Positions 25,107-32,982 of a stretch of 64,000 bases of DNA are shown piece by piece. The position numbers were made by a program, and so were the translations under genes. The notes under the pieces are model-generated. The model was not told the DNA's origin. It worked only from the letters and a program-made list of their open reading frames with translations, and did not search any database. The DNA is from an uncultured Eubacteriales bacterium (GTDB lineage: Bacteria; Bacillota; Clostridia; Oscillospirales; Oscillospiraceae). Positions within the stretch are counted from its first letter, which is position 1. Each line of letters starts with the position of its first letter. The DNA lies in the NCBI GenBank assembly GCA_949283375.1, contig CASDSM010000016.1, positions 62,001 through 126,000 on the forward strand, in the 5' to 3' direction.

Positions 25107-25937
25107 TCACTGCTCCCTGTTCTCAGAAAGACTGCCGGCAAACCGTTCGATCAGGAAATTGACTTCTTCCCAGGCATCGCAGTTGGCGTTATGTCCCGCT
25201 CCGGTCAGCCAGTGGACGCGGTAGCCTGTCCGCCTGGCCCAGGCCCGGTTATACCGCCGGGAGGAGCCCGCGGCGTCCCGCTGGCCGCACAGCAGCAGGA
25301 CCGGACAGCCTGGCCGGTCCACCAGCCCCGACTCTGCCGCCCAGGCCAGCATCCGATAACCGTGCACCGCCAGGCGGCAGTATTCCTCCCGGGTATAGCT
25401 GTCCATCATCTCCCCCATCAGAGCCCGGCCATAGGCCGTCGACGCTGTGCCCCGGATCCCCCAATACCGCAGCAGCGGCCAGGGAATGGACCGGAAGATG
25501 CCTCCCGTGTGCCGGAGCAGCCACAGCTCGACGGCGGTATAATAGCTCCGCTCCAGCGGACAGGAGTCGATGGAGACAAATCCGGCTCCCTGTCCGGGAT
25601 AGCGCGAGAGAAAAACCTGAGCCAGGTAGCCCCCCATGGACTGCCCCACCAGGACGGGGCGGGACACCCCCTCGCGCTCCAAAATGCCGCGCAGCCAGAG
25701 AGCCCAGTCCTCCAGGGTGAAATCCAGGCGAAACGGGCGGGATGCCCCATGGGCCGGCGGGTCCCAGGTCAGGCAGGAAAATTTGGTGCTCAGTCCCTCT
25801 ATCTGCCGGTCAAACAGCCGGTGATCCGCCGTCAGTCCAGGTAAAAAGACCAGCCACGGCCGTTCCGGTCCGCCACAACGGCTGACCCAGTAATGAACCT
25901 CTCCCTGTGGCACAGAAAAAACGCGTTCTTCCACCAT
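25107..25937 (-). CDS. Alpha/beta hydrolase
   Basis: A 276-residue alpha/beta-hydrolase-fold enzyme. The oxyanion region is VFLPGLTADHRLF, the nucleophile elbow is VLVGQSMGGYLAQVF (serine about 99), the acid is probably the aspartate in LLLCGQRDAAG, and the histidine is in LTGAGHNANCDAW (about 248). The cap region (130-190) is rich in Trp, Tyr and Arg. The substrate is not predictable. GGGAGG precedes the ATG by eight bases. Monocistronic, with no signal peptide, so cytoplasmic. Confidence 0.9.
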   Translation of the reverse strand: MVEERVFSVPQGEVHYWVSRCGGPERPWLVFLPGLTADHRLFDRQIEGLSTKFSCLTWDPPAHGASRPFRLDFTLEDWALWLRGILEREGVSRPVLVGQSMGGYLAQVFLSRYPGQGAGFVSIDSCPLERSYYTAVELWLLRHTGGIFRSIPWPLLRYWGIRGTASTAYGRALMGEMMDSYTREEYCRLAVHGYRMLAWAAESGLVDRPGCPVLLLCGQRDAAGSSRRYNRAWARRTGYRVHWLTGAGHNANCDAWEEVNFLIERFAGSLSENREQ

Positions 25938-25967
25938 GGCAGACGCCTCCCTTCTATATTATTCGAC

Positions 25968-25996
25968 AGTATAACAGGTTTTGCATTTGACTACAA
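25968..25996 (-). promoter_or_regulatory. Candidate promoter for the alpha/beta hydrolase gene
   Basis: Minus-strand TTGTAG (25991-25996) and TATACT (25968-25973) with 17-base spacing and a TGT extended -10. A 7-mer TGTCGAA, identical to a Spo0A box, directly follows at 25968-25962, but single 7-mers are common. Confidence 0.45.
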
Positions 25997-26061
25997 GCGG
26001 AGCTCCGCTCCGTGTCAAAATTTCTCGGGGCGGACCGTCTCTTTTCCGGCAGAAATAGGGA

Positions 26062-26091
26062 TTGTCAGGGGGCGGCTCGCTTTGTTATAAT
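26062..26091 (+). promoter_or_regulatory. Promoter for the RluA-family gene
   Basis: TTGTCA (26062-26067) and perfect TATAAT (26086-26091), spacer 18 bases, with TGT immediately before the -10; 27 bases upstream of the start codon. Confidence 0.7.
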
Positions 26092-26118
26092 GGACAGGCA
26101 GAGACGGGAGGAACGGTC

Positions 26119-27096
26119 ATGCGAGAGTTTACCATCGGAAAAAACGATTCCGGGCAGCGGCTGGACCGCTGGCTGGCGAAGAACCTGCCCCTCCTCCCCG
26201 CTCCCCTCGCGCAGAAGTATATCCGCCTCAAGCGGGTCAAACGCAACGGCAAAGGGACCAAGCGGGATGTCCGCCTGGAGGCGGGCGATGTCCTGCAGCT
26301 CTATATCAACGATGAGTTTTTTGCCCAGCCGGAGCAGGAGAACACCTTTTTCGCCCTGTTCCAGCCTAAGCTGGAGATTCTCTACGAGGATGAGCATCTG
26401 ATGCTGGTCAATAAGCCCGCCGGCATGGTGGTGCACGCTGACGAGGCGGAAAAGGTCAACACCCTCATTAACCACATTCAGGCCTACCTCTATCAGAACG
26501 GGAGCTGGGACCCCCGTGAGGAGGGCGCCTTTGCCCCGGCGCTCTGCAACCGGATCGACCGCAACACCTGCGGCATCGTCATCGCCGCCAAGAGCGCTGA
26601 GGCACTGCGGATTATGAACCAGAAGATCCGCGACCGCGAGGTGGAAAAGCGCTATCTCTGCGTCGGCGTAGGCCGTCTTACGCCGCCTGCCGGCTCTCTG
26701 GAGCAGTACCTGCTCAAAGACGAGACGAGGAAGCAGGTCTCCGTCCACCGCCGTCCGGTGCCGGGCGGGCGGACCGCGGTGACGCGTTACCGCACGCTCG
26801 CCACCGAAGGCCCCCTCTCCCTGGTGGAGTGCGAGCTGGTGACCGGGCGGACCCATCAGATTCGCGCCCAGCTCGCCGCGGCGGGCTGTCCCCTGCTCGG
26901 AGACGGGAAGTACGGCCAGGAGCGCTGGAACCGGCAGTATCACCGCCGCCGTCAGGCCCTCTGCGCCTGGTCGCTCACCTTTCGCTTCACCACCGATGCC
27001 GGCGTGCTCTCCGGACTGAACGGACGGAGCTGGCGGGTGCCGTCGGTGGATTTTGTGAAGGAGTATTTTCCCCGCGTCTCGCTCTCGAAGCTCTGA
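26119..27096 (+). CDS. RluA family RNA pseudouridine synthase
   Basis: Isomerises specific uridines to pseudouridine in rRNA (RluD/RluC type). The 325-residue protein has an N-terminal S4-like RNA-binding domain (residues 5-80, GQRLDRWLAKNL, YIRLKRVKRNGKG, LEAGDVLQLYI). The catalytic domain contains CNRIDRNTCGIVIAAKS with the nucleophilic aspartate near 146, and ELVTGRTHQIRAQLAAAGCPLLGDGKYG, the second family motif. GGGAGG is seven bases before the ATG at 26119. The exact target cannot be assigned. Confidence 0.94.
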   Translation: MREFTIGKNDSGQRLDRWLAKNLPLLPAPLAQKYIRLKRVKRNGKGTKRDVRLEAGDVLQLYINDEFFAQPEQENTFFALFQPKLEILYEDEHLMLVNKPAGMVVHADEAEKVNTLINHIQAYLYQNGSWDPREEGAFAPALCNRIDRNTCGIVIAAKSAEALRIMNQKIRDREVEKRYLCVGVGRLTPPAGSLEQYLLKDETRKQVSVHRRPVPGGRTAVTRYRTLATEGPLSLVECELVTGRTHQIRAQLAAAGCPLLGDGKYGQERWNRQYHRRRQALCAWSLTFRFTTDAGVLSGLNGRSWRVPSVDFVKEYFPRVSLSKL

Positions 27097-27131
27097 ATGT
27101 CGTTTGCTTTCCCTATGGGAGGGTTTCTATA

Positions 27132-28157
27132 TTGAATAAATTGATTTCTCTGCTCCTGTCGCTCTGCCTGGTCCTCTGTCTCTCTGTTTTAGGCGGATCG
27201 GCCAGCGTGGCGCGCGCCTCTGTCACCCTCTACAGCCAGGGCGACTGGGTGGACCCCGCCCTGCTTGATGCGTTCACGGAGGAGACCGGAATTGAGGTGG
27301 ACTATATCACCTCAGAGGACCCGCTGCGCCAGGGAGAGGCGGATGTGCTGCTCGCCGACAGCGAGCTGCTCAGTGCGCTGGCTGGACAGGGGATCCTGGC
27401 CGGGCTGGAGACGGACCGGCTGAGCAGCCTCGGGCTGATCGACGAGGAATATCTCCTCGCGCGCGGAGAGCTGGAGGCATACGCCCTCCCCTGCCTGTGG
27501 ACGTCGATGGGCCTGCTGTACAACCCTATGCGCTCTGACCACCAGGTGACCGGCTGGGACAACCTGTTTGACACCCGCTTTGCCGGTCAGATCGTGATGC
27601 CGGAGCGCTATCGGGAGGCGTTTGCCGTGGCGCTCGCCGCGCTCGGGCTGGACGTCAATACGGAGGACGAGTCTGCGCTGGAGCGGGCGGCGGCTGCCCT
27701 GGAGCAGCAGCAGTCCATGGTCGTCGCCCGCTGCTCGCCTGAGGAGCTGGAGTCGTATTTTGTCACTGGCGAGGCCACGCTCGCGCCCTGCTATGCCTCT
27801 GCCGCCAGTGCGCTGATGGCGCGCTGCCCGCATCTGAGCTTTGTCATCCCGAACGAGGGGAGCTGGAGGATCGAGCTCTCCTATGCCGTCGCGGCGGACA
27901 CGCAGCATCCCTGTTACGCCTATGAGCTGATCGACTATCTCTGCACCCGGGAGTCGCTCGCGCGCAGCGCGGTCTATTGCGGCTATTCCACCACCTCTTC
28001 CGCCGCCCGCGCGCTGCTTGACCGGAGTTGGCGGGAGAGCCCTCTGGCTTATCCCACCCTGCCGGAGGACGCGTGGTTCCCCATGCTGGAGGGGATGACA
28101 GCCCAAAGGCGCGTCTGGTGCTTTGAGCGCTGGAGCATGAACGGCGCGGCAAAATGA
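27132..28157 (+). CDS. PotD-like extracellular solute-binding protein (orphan)
   Basis: A 341-residue secreted binding protein of the spermidine/putrescine or Fe3+ type (family 1). The signal peptide covers residues 1-30 (NKLISLLLSLCLVLCLSVLGG) and has no lipobox cysteine in the usual position. Recognisable PotD-like parts are VTLYSQGDWVDPALLDAFTEETGIEVDYIT, LPCLWTSMGLLYNP and WDNLFDTRFAGQIVMPE. The start is TTG at 27132, eight bases after GGGAGGG. No permease or ATPase adjoins it, so its transport partner is elsewhere or it is a sensor. Polyamine binding is inference. Confidence 0.85.
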   Translation: MNKLISLLLSLCLVLCLSVLGGSASVARASVTLYSQGDWVDPALLDAFTEETGIEVDYITSEDPLRQGEADVLLADSELLSALAGQGILAGLETDRLSSLGLIDEEYLLARGELEAYALPCLWTSMGLLYNPMRSDHQVTGWDNLFDTRFAGQIVMPERYREAFAVALAALGLDVNTEDESALERAAAALEQQQSMVVARCSPEELESYFVTGEATLAPCYASAASALMARCPHLSFVIPNEGSWRIELSYAVAADTQHPCYAYELIDYLCTRESLARSAVYCGYSTTSSAARALLDRSWRESPLAYPTLPEDAWFPMLEGMTAQRRVWCFERWSMNGAAK

Positions 28158-28191
28158 CCGCCGCCGATGGAGGAAAGAGAGGTTATCCGGT

Positions 28192-28584
28192 ATGAATCTC
28201 ACCGTTGGTATGGCCGCCGAGGCCAAAATCACCGTGACTGAGGCGGACACCGCCCTGACCCACGGCTCGGGCACCCTCCCGGTGCTCGCCACCCCGCGCA
28301 TGACCGCCCTGATGGAGCAGGCCGCCTGGCAGGCGATTGCCCCCGGCCTGGACGAGGGCCAGGGGAGCGTCGGCGTGTCGCTCACCATCACCCACGACGC
28401 GCCCACCCCGGTGGGAATGGCGGTCACCGCCCGGGCGGAGGTGACCGCCGTAAACGGGCGGAAGGTCGCCTTTGCCGTGGAGGCCTTTGACGCGCGCGGT
28501 CGCATCGGCGGCGGGACGCACGAGCGCTTTGTCATCGGGGAGGAGAAGTTCCTCGCCAAATGCTACGCGAAGCTGGAGGGATAA
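28192..28584 (+). CDS. Hotdog-fold thioesterase (FlK-like)
   Basis: A 130-residue hotdog protein of the thioesterase group related to fluoroacetyl-CoA thioesterase FlK. Matching parts are VLATPRMTALMEQAAW (threonine and glutamate equivalents of the FlK catalytic set), GVSLTITHDAPTPVGM (the histidine) and GRIGGGTHERFVI near the C-terminus. In non-fluoride organisms these proteins are thought to hydrolyse small acyl-CoAs; the substrate is unknown. AAAGAGAGG lies upstream. It is cotranscribed with the YbaK-like gene two bases downstream. Confidence 0.85.
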   Translation: MNLTVGMAAEAKITVTEADTALTHGSGTLPVLATPRMTALMEQAAWQAIAPGLDEGQGSVGVSLTITHDAPTPVGMAVTARAEVTAVNGRKVAFAVEAFDARGRIGGGTHERFVIGEEKFLAKCYAKLEG

Positions 28585-28586
28585 CC

Positions 28587-29066
28587 ATGTCGGTGGAACG
28601 GGTCCGGGCCTATCTGGCCCAGTTCGGAACGGATGGACGGGTGCAGGAGTTTGACGCCTCCAGCGCGACGGTGGAGCTGGCCGCGCAGGCGGTGGGCGTC
28701 ATCCCCGCGCGCATCGCCAAGACCCTCTCCTTTCAGATCGGAGAGGGCGCGGCGCTGGTGGTCTGCGCCGGAGATGCGAAGGTGGACAACCGCAAGTTCA
28801 AGGACTTCTTCGGGACCAAGGCGAAGATGCTCCACGGCGCGCAGGTGGAGGAGCTGACCGGCAACGCCGCGGGCGGCGTCTGCCCCTTCGCGCTGGGGGA
28901 CCGGCCGGTCAAGACCTACCTGGACCGCTCGCTGCGGCGGTTTGACACCGTATACCCCGCAGCCGGGAGCGCCAACTCCGCTGTCGAGATGAGCTGTGCA
29001 GAACTGGAGACCTGCGCCGATCATTTTTCCGGCTGGGTGGACGTCTGCAAGGGCTGGGAGGCCTGA
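28587..29066 (+). CDS. YbaK/aminoacyl-tRNA deacylase family protein
   Basis: A 159-residue trans-editing protein of the YbaK/ProX family, which hydrolyses mischarged tRNA such as Cys-tRNA-Pro or Ala-tRNA-Pro. Conserved segments are AAQAVGVIPARIAKTLSFQIG, LVVCAGDAKVDNRKFKDFFG with the catalytic lysine of the family, and GGVCPFAL. It starts at an ATG two bases after the thioesterase stop, with the ribosome-binding site GGAGGG inside that gene. The exact tRNA substrate is uncertain. A second, divergent member lies at 46007-46561. Confidence 0.9.
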   Translation: MSVERVRAYLAQFGTDGRVQEFDASSATVELAAQAVGVIPARIAKTLSFQIGEGAALVVCAGDAKVDNRKFKDFFGTKAKMLHGAQVEELTGNAAGGVCPFALGDRPVKTYLDRSLRRFDTVYPAAGSANSAVEMSCAELETCADHFSGWVDVCKGWEA

Positions 29067-29095
29067 ATGCAGCGCCCAAATGCCCATATGTAAGC

Positions 29096-29131
29096 AAAAG
29101 CCCTCCGTATGAGATATGTCATGCGGAGGGC
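29096..29131 (-). terminator. Terminator between convergent genes
   Basis: An 8-bp GC-rich stem, GCCCTCCG/CGGAGGGC (29100-29107 with 29124-29131), lies between the YbaK-like and flavin reductase genes. CTTTTGCTTA follows on the minus strand, so it mainly serves the flavin reductase gene. Confidence 0.7.
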
Positions 29132-29141
29132 CTCGCTGTGC

Positions 29142-29792
29142 TCAATATTCGGCGTAATCCCGTATCTTTTTGACCGTGCCGACGTAATCATGGGCTGTCC
29201 CGTTGAAATTTTCCGGATTGATGGGATGATGGATGTTGTAGAGAATTCCCGTCTCTCCCGTCCGTCCAAGGTCGTTTTCATCTAAATGCCTCTCATCGAT
29301 ATGGACATTGACGATTTCAAGGCACACCAGGACATAGTCATCACCTTGCGCGATCTCCTTCTCCCATCGGAAGCGGCACTCCAGATTCAGAAAGCACTCC
29401 TCGATCAGCGGGGCGTTCACGAGATCTGCCGGGACCGCAGTGAGGCCGGCCTGCCTGATTTCATCCATCTCAAACCCGTTGTTTCTGCAGGTCGACATGC
29501 ACCGGTCGTACAGATCGGCAGACATAAAATTGATGACGGCATCCCCTGTTTCATGGAGCGTCCGGTATAGGTGTCCGTATTTGCTGACTGCGGAGACGAT
29601 CGCATAGTAGCCGCTTTTCCCGCCTGTAAAGGTTGTCCAGGACTGCATACAGGCATTCGGCTGTCCGTTGCTTTTATAGGAGGTCACGATGCAGAGCGGC
29701 GAAGGGACAGAGATCACAAACTCCATCCAGTGAAACCCGTACATCTCCATGTCCCTCATTGATTCCGGTAACGCGCAGTATTTCCTCTTCAT
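29142..29792 (-). CDS. Flavin reductase family protein (flavoredoxin-like)
   Basis: A 216-residue FMN-binding split-barrel protein. Typical segments are SPLCIVTSYKSNGQPNACMQSW near the N-terminus and VSAVSKYGHLYRTLHETGDAVINFMSADL, which form the FMN site of flavin reductase-like domains, then EECFLNLECRF and VCLEIVNVHIDE. Likely a flavin-dependent oxidoreductase or electron-transfer protein of anaerobes. ACGGAGGTGG precedes the ATG. The gene and its upstream region are clearly richer in A and T than all neighbours, a sign of recent transfer. It is monocistronic. Confidence 0.9.
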   Translation of the reverse strand: MKRKYCALPESMRDMEMYGFHWMEFVISVPSPLCIVTSYKSNGQPNACMQSWTTFTGGKSGYYAIVSAVSKYGHLYRTLHETGDAVINFMSADLYDRCMSTCRNNGFEMDEIRQAGLTAVPADLVNAPLIEECFLNLECRFRWEKEIAQGDDYVLVCLEIVNVHIDERHLDENDLGRTGETGILYNIHHPINPENFNGTAHDYVGTVKKIRDYAEY

Positions 29793-29909
29793 TTTCCACC
29801 TCCGTATATTCTGACTGGTGTCTCACAAATTAAATACAGTATACAGGAAAAAACGAAAAATTACTACCACGCATTTGCTGTCCATGCAGCGAAAGGGAGA
29901 GGAATCCGC

Positions 29910-29955
29910 ATAAAAACCCGCGCCGATCCGGGAACAGGCCGAAGCGGCGCGGGTT
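29910..29955 (-). terminator. Terminator after folD
   Basis: An 11-bp stem AACCCGCGCCG/CGGCGCGGGTT (29915-29925 with 29945-29955) followed on the minus strand by five T. It closes the M16-lgt-folD transcript. Confidence 0.88.
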
Positions 29956-29973
29956 GGTCAGGTTTCGGATGGC

Positions 29974-30822
29974 TCAGCTTTTCCCGTGCAGGCGGGCGGC
30001 GGCGAGGGTGTTGTAGAGCAGCATCACCCGCGTCATCGGGCCGCAGCCGCCGGGGACCGGCGTAATATGGGACGCCCTGGCGGAGACGGGGCCGAAGTCC
30101 ACGTCACCGCAGAGCTTGCCATTCTCGTCACGGTTCATCGCCACGTCGACGACCACGGCCCCCTCCTTCACCATATCCGCGGTGATGAGGCCCCGCTTGC
30201 CGACGGCGCTCACCAGGATATCCGCCTGACGGGTGATGGAGCCGAGGTCAGGGGTGCGGGAGTGGCAGATGCTCACCGTCCCATGCCGGTGCAGCAGGAG
30301 CATCGCCTGGGGCTTGCCGACGATGTTGGAACGACCGACCACGACGCAGTGCTTCCCCTTCGGGTCGATGCCGTACTCGTCGAGCATCCGCATCACCCCG
30401 GCGGGAGTGCAGGGCAGGAAGGTGTAGTCACCGATCATGATCTGCCCGACGTTGAAGGGATGGAAGGCATCCACGTCCTTGCGCGGGTCGATGGACAGCA
30501 GCACCTCCTGCTCGTCGTAGTCATAGCCGCGCGGCAGGGGGAGCTGGACGAGGATGCCGTCAATTTCATCGCGGCGGTTGAGCTCGTCGATCAGCTCGAG
30601 CAGGGCGCGCTGTCCGGCGTTCTCCGGCAGGGCGAACTCCTCGCTGTAGATGCCGCACTGGGCGCAGTCCTTCTCCTTATTCGTGACGTAGACGCGGGAG
30701 GCGGGGTTATTGCCCACCAGGATCACCGCGAGGCCGGGGCGCTGCTCGAGCGCGCTGACCTGCTGGCGGATCTCCTCCTTGCATTTGGCCGCGAGGGCCT
30801 TTCCGTCCATGATGATCGCCAT
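29974..30822 (-). CDS. folD: Bifunctional methylene-THF dehydrogenase/cyclohydrolase
   Basis: A cytoplasmic one-carbon enzyme interconverting 5,10-methylene-, methenyl- and 10-formyl-tetrahydrofolate. The 282-residue protein has the catalytic YVTNKEKDCAQCGI segment (active-site lysine), DGILVQLPLPRG, and the NADP-binding CVVVGRSNIVGKPQAMLLL, followed by PVPGGCGPMTRVML. It starts five bases after the lgt stop. In anaerobes it also serves formate and purine routes. The operon partner lgt is unrelated metabolically. Confidence 0.97.
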   Translation of the reverse strand: MAIIMDGKALAAKCKEEIRQQVSALEQRPGLAVILVGNNPASRVYVTNKEKDCAQCGIYSEEFALPENAGQRALLELIDELNRRDEIDGILVQLPLPRGYDYDEQEVLLSIDPRKDVDAFHPFNVGQIMIGDYTFLPCTPAGVMRMLDEYGIDPKGKHCVVVGRSNIVGKPQAMLLLHRHGTVSICHSRTPDLGSITRQADILVSAVGKRGLITADMVKEGAVVVDVAMNRDENGKLCGDVDFGPVSARASHITPVPGGCGPMTRVMLLYNTLAAARLHGKS

Positions 30823-30827
30823 AACTT

Positions 30828-31739
30828 TTACTCCTTCTCTTTGTTCTCTTCCCGGTTGGGTTGGTCGGTTCCGGTCTCTGATGCGGCGTCCTGCGCATCG
30901 CGCACGCGCTCGGCGTAGAGGGGCTTGGGGTCGGTTTTCCGGCGGCGGAGCGTCCGGAGAATGACGGCCAGCGCGGCTGCGGCGGAGACGATGGCGAGGG
31001 CTTGGGAGACGCGGATGCCGGTGCCGAAGAGGTAGAGGCTGTCCGTGCGCATCCCCTCGATCCAGGCCCGTCCCAGGCCGTACCAGAGGACATAGCTGGC
31101 AAAGAGCTGCCCGTCAAATCTGCGGCGCGGGCGGACCAGAGTGTAAAGCAGGACCAGCCCGAGCAGGTTCCACAGCGACTCATACAGGAAGGTGGGATGG
31201 ACCTCTATGTAGGTCCCCCCTGCCGTCAGCCCCATCCGCCACGGGGCGGTGCAGGGGCCGCCGTAGGCCTCCTGATTGACGAAGTTGCCCCACCGCCCCA
31301 CGAGCTGCCCGATCAGCAGACCATAGGAGACACAGTCTGCCACCGTAAAGAACGGCAGTTTGCGCAGGTGGCAGAACACTGCTGCGGCGAGCACCGCGCC
31401 GATCAGGCCGCCGTAGATGGCGAGGCCCCCGTCCCAGATGGAGACCACCTCTCCCCAGTCGATCGCCCCGGAGGCGTCGCGGTAGAGGTCGAGGTAGAAG
31501 ATGACGTAGTAGGCCCGCGCGCCGAGGATGGCGCAGGGAACGGCGGCAAACATCATGTCCAGCAGGTCGTCCGGATTCAGCCCCAGCCGGGGGGCCTGAC
31601 GCATGGAGAAGGTCAGCCCGAGCAGAAAGCCGCAGGCGATGATGACGCCATACCAGTAGATGGGCCAGCCGAACAGGGTAAAGGCCACCCGGTCGATGGT
31701 CACCTCGATGCCGAGACCGGGAAAGACGATGGGGGTCAT
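30828..31739 (-). CDS. lgt: Prolipoprotein diacylglyceryl transferase
   Basis: A membrane enzyme that puts diacylglycerol on the lipobox cysteine of prolipoproteins, the first step in maturing the lipoproteins seen in this window. It has 303 residues and about seven helices. The Lgt signature GRWGNFVNQEAYGG (Arg and Asn essential in E. coli Lgt) is near 137-150, with HPTFLYESLWNLLGLVLL downstream. The C-terminal 40 residues form an unusual charged cytoplasmic tail (RRRKTDPKPLYAERVRDAQD). The ATG overlaps the upstream M16 gene stop (ATGA). Confidence 0.96.
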   Translation of the reverse strand: MTPIVFPGLGIEVTIDRVAFTLFGWPIYWYGVIIACGFLLGLTFSMRQAPRLGLNPDDLLDMMFAAVPCAILGARAYYVIFYLDLYRDASGAIDWGEVVSIWDGGLAIYGGLIGAVLAAAVFCHLRKLPFFTVADCVSYGLLIGQLVGRWGNFVNQEAYGGPCTAPWRMGLTAGGTYIEVHPTFLYESLWNLLGLVLLYTLVRPRRRFDGQLFASYVLWYGLGRAWIEGMRTDSLYLFGTGIRVSQALAIVSAAAALAVILRTLRRRKTDPKPLYAERVRDAQDAASETGTDQPNREENKEKE

Positions 31740-32980
31740 ACGGTTCCTCCTTTGGGGCGGACCACGGAGAGGCTGACGGCTGTCTCGCAGACCGCCGCGC
31801 GCAGGAGGGCGCGCACCTCCTCCGGACCGATCTCGTCATAGAGGTCCGCCCAGTCGTAGTATTGCGCGCCGCTCAGGCAGGCGCGCGCCAGATGGAGCGC
31901 AGTCTCCGGCGCGTGGTCCAGCGCGAGCAGCCGCTGTCCGTAGGCCGCCCGGCGGACGGCGGTGAAATGCGCGCCGTCCAGCGCACTCATGAGTCGTCCG
32001 GCTTCCTCCAGCACTTCTCCGCGCAGCTCCTCTGCCGCGCAGTCCGCGCCGCCCACCGTCAGGAAGGCCGCGCCGGGATACTGGTGGTATTGGACTGCCC
32101 AGCCTCTGTCCTCTGCCAGCGCGCCGGACAGGAGGCGGGCGGCGAGGTCTCCGGTGAGCAATTGGCGCAGCCCGGCGCCTCCCTCCGGCGGGGCGGGCGC
32201 CTTGCAGCCGAGGAGAGTGCGGGGCGAGCAGAGGCGTATCTCCACCTGATGAAAGCGGCTGGCGGCGCCGGATGGCTCGTCCTCCGGCAGGATGCGCCGC
32301 GCCGGGCGGCGCGTCCCCTCCGGCTGTACCATCCGCACCACGGAAAAGATCCGGCGCGGGTCCACATCGCCCAAGACGCAGAGCACCATGTTTCCCGGGC
32401 AATAGAGCGCCTGACAGCATTGCAGGAGCTCCTGCGGCGTGGCGGCGGAGAGGTGCGGCGCGGCGCCGGAGGAAGCGTCCCGGATGGGGTGGCGCGCATA
32501 GAGGCCGCACAGCAGATTGGCCCAGAGCACCTGGTCCGGGTCTGCCGGGACCGGGCCGGTTTCCCGCAGGATACGGCGCTGTTCCCGCGCGAGCCGCTCC
32601 GGGGAGAGCTCCGGGCGCAGGACCTGACGCAGCAGGGTGCGCAGCGCGCTCTCCAGCGTGTGCGCGCAGGAAAAGCGGCAGAAGGTGAGATCGGGGGCGG
32701 ACCGGACCTCCGCCTCTATGCCGAGGGCGGCGAGGACATCCAGAACGCCGCCTCTGCAGTGAAAGAGGGCCCGTGCCAGCGCGTGCGCCGTGCCGGGCGG
32801 GAAGTCAGCCACCGTGCCGTCCGGCATGGCGGCGCGCCGGTCCATACCGCCGCAGGCGACGGCGAGACAGGCGTGATAGCCCCAGTATCCCGACCGGGGC
32901 ACGACGCAGACTGTCATGCCGTTTTCCAGACGGTCCAGATAGCAGAGTTCCCCCAGCCGGGGGTAGGAAAACTTCTCCAT
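31736..32980 (-). CDS. M16 family metallopeptidase homologue, YmfH-like, active site degenerate
   Basis: A 414-residue protein that aligns with YmfH-type M16B peptidases (DNPDW-like ADPDQVLWANLLCGLYARHPI, CPGNMVLCVLGDVDP). The zinc-binding HxxEH motif is HALAR at 66-70: the glutamate and second histidine are lost, so it should not be catalytic. The later glutamate (RET) remains. The ATG at 32980 is seven bases after GGGAGG; a GTG at 32986 is too close. It adjoins a second, YmfF-like partner upstream. A heterodimeric non-proteolytic or chaperone-like function is inference. Confidence 0.88.
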   Translation of the reverse strand: MEKFSYPRLGELCYLDRLENGMTVCVVPRSGYWGYHACLAVACGGMDRRAAMPDGTVADFPPGTAHALARALFHCRGGVLDVLAALGIEAEVRSAPDLTFCRFSCAHTLESALRTLLRQVLRPELSPERLAREQRRILRETGPVPADPDQVLWANLLCGLYARHPIRDASSGAAPHLSAATPQELLQCCQALYCPGNMVLCVLGDVDPRRIFSVVRMVQPEGTRRPARRILPEDEPSGAASRFHQVEIRLCSPRTLLGCKAPAPPEGGAGLRQLLTGDLAARLLSGALAEDRGWAVQYHQYPGAAFLTVGGADCAAEELRGEVLEEAGRLMSALDGAHFTAVRRAAYGQRLLALDHAPETALHLARACLSGAQYYDWADLYDEIGPEEVRALLRAAVCETAVSLSVVRPKGGTV

Positions 32981-32982
32981 CT

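Noticed and set aside
25962-25968. Spo0A box (TGTCGAA) next to the alpha/beta hydrolase promoter
   Set aside because: A single 7-mer is expected by chance at this scale, and no second box or sporulation context supports it.
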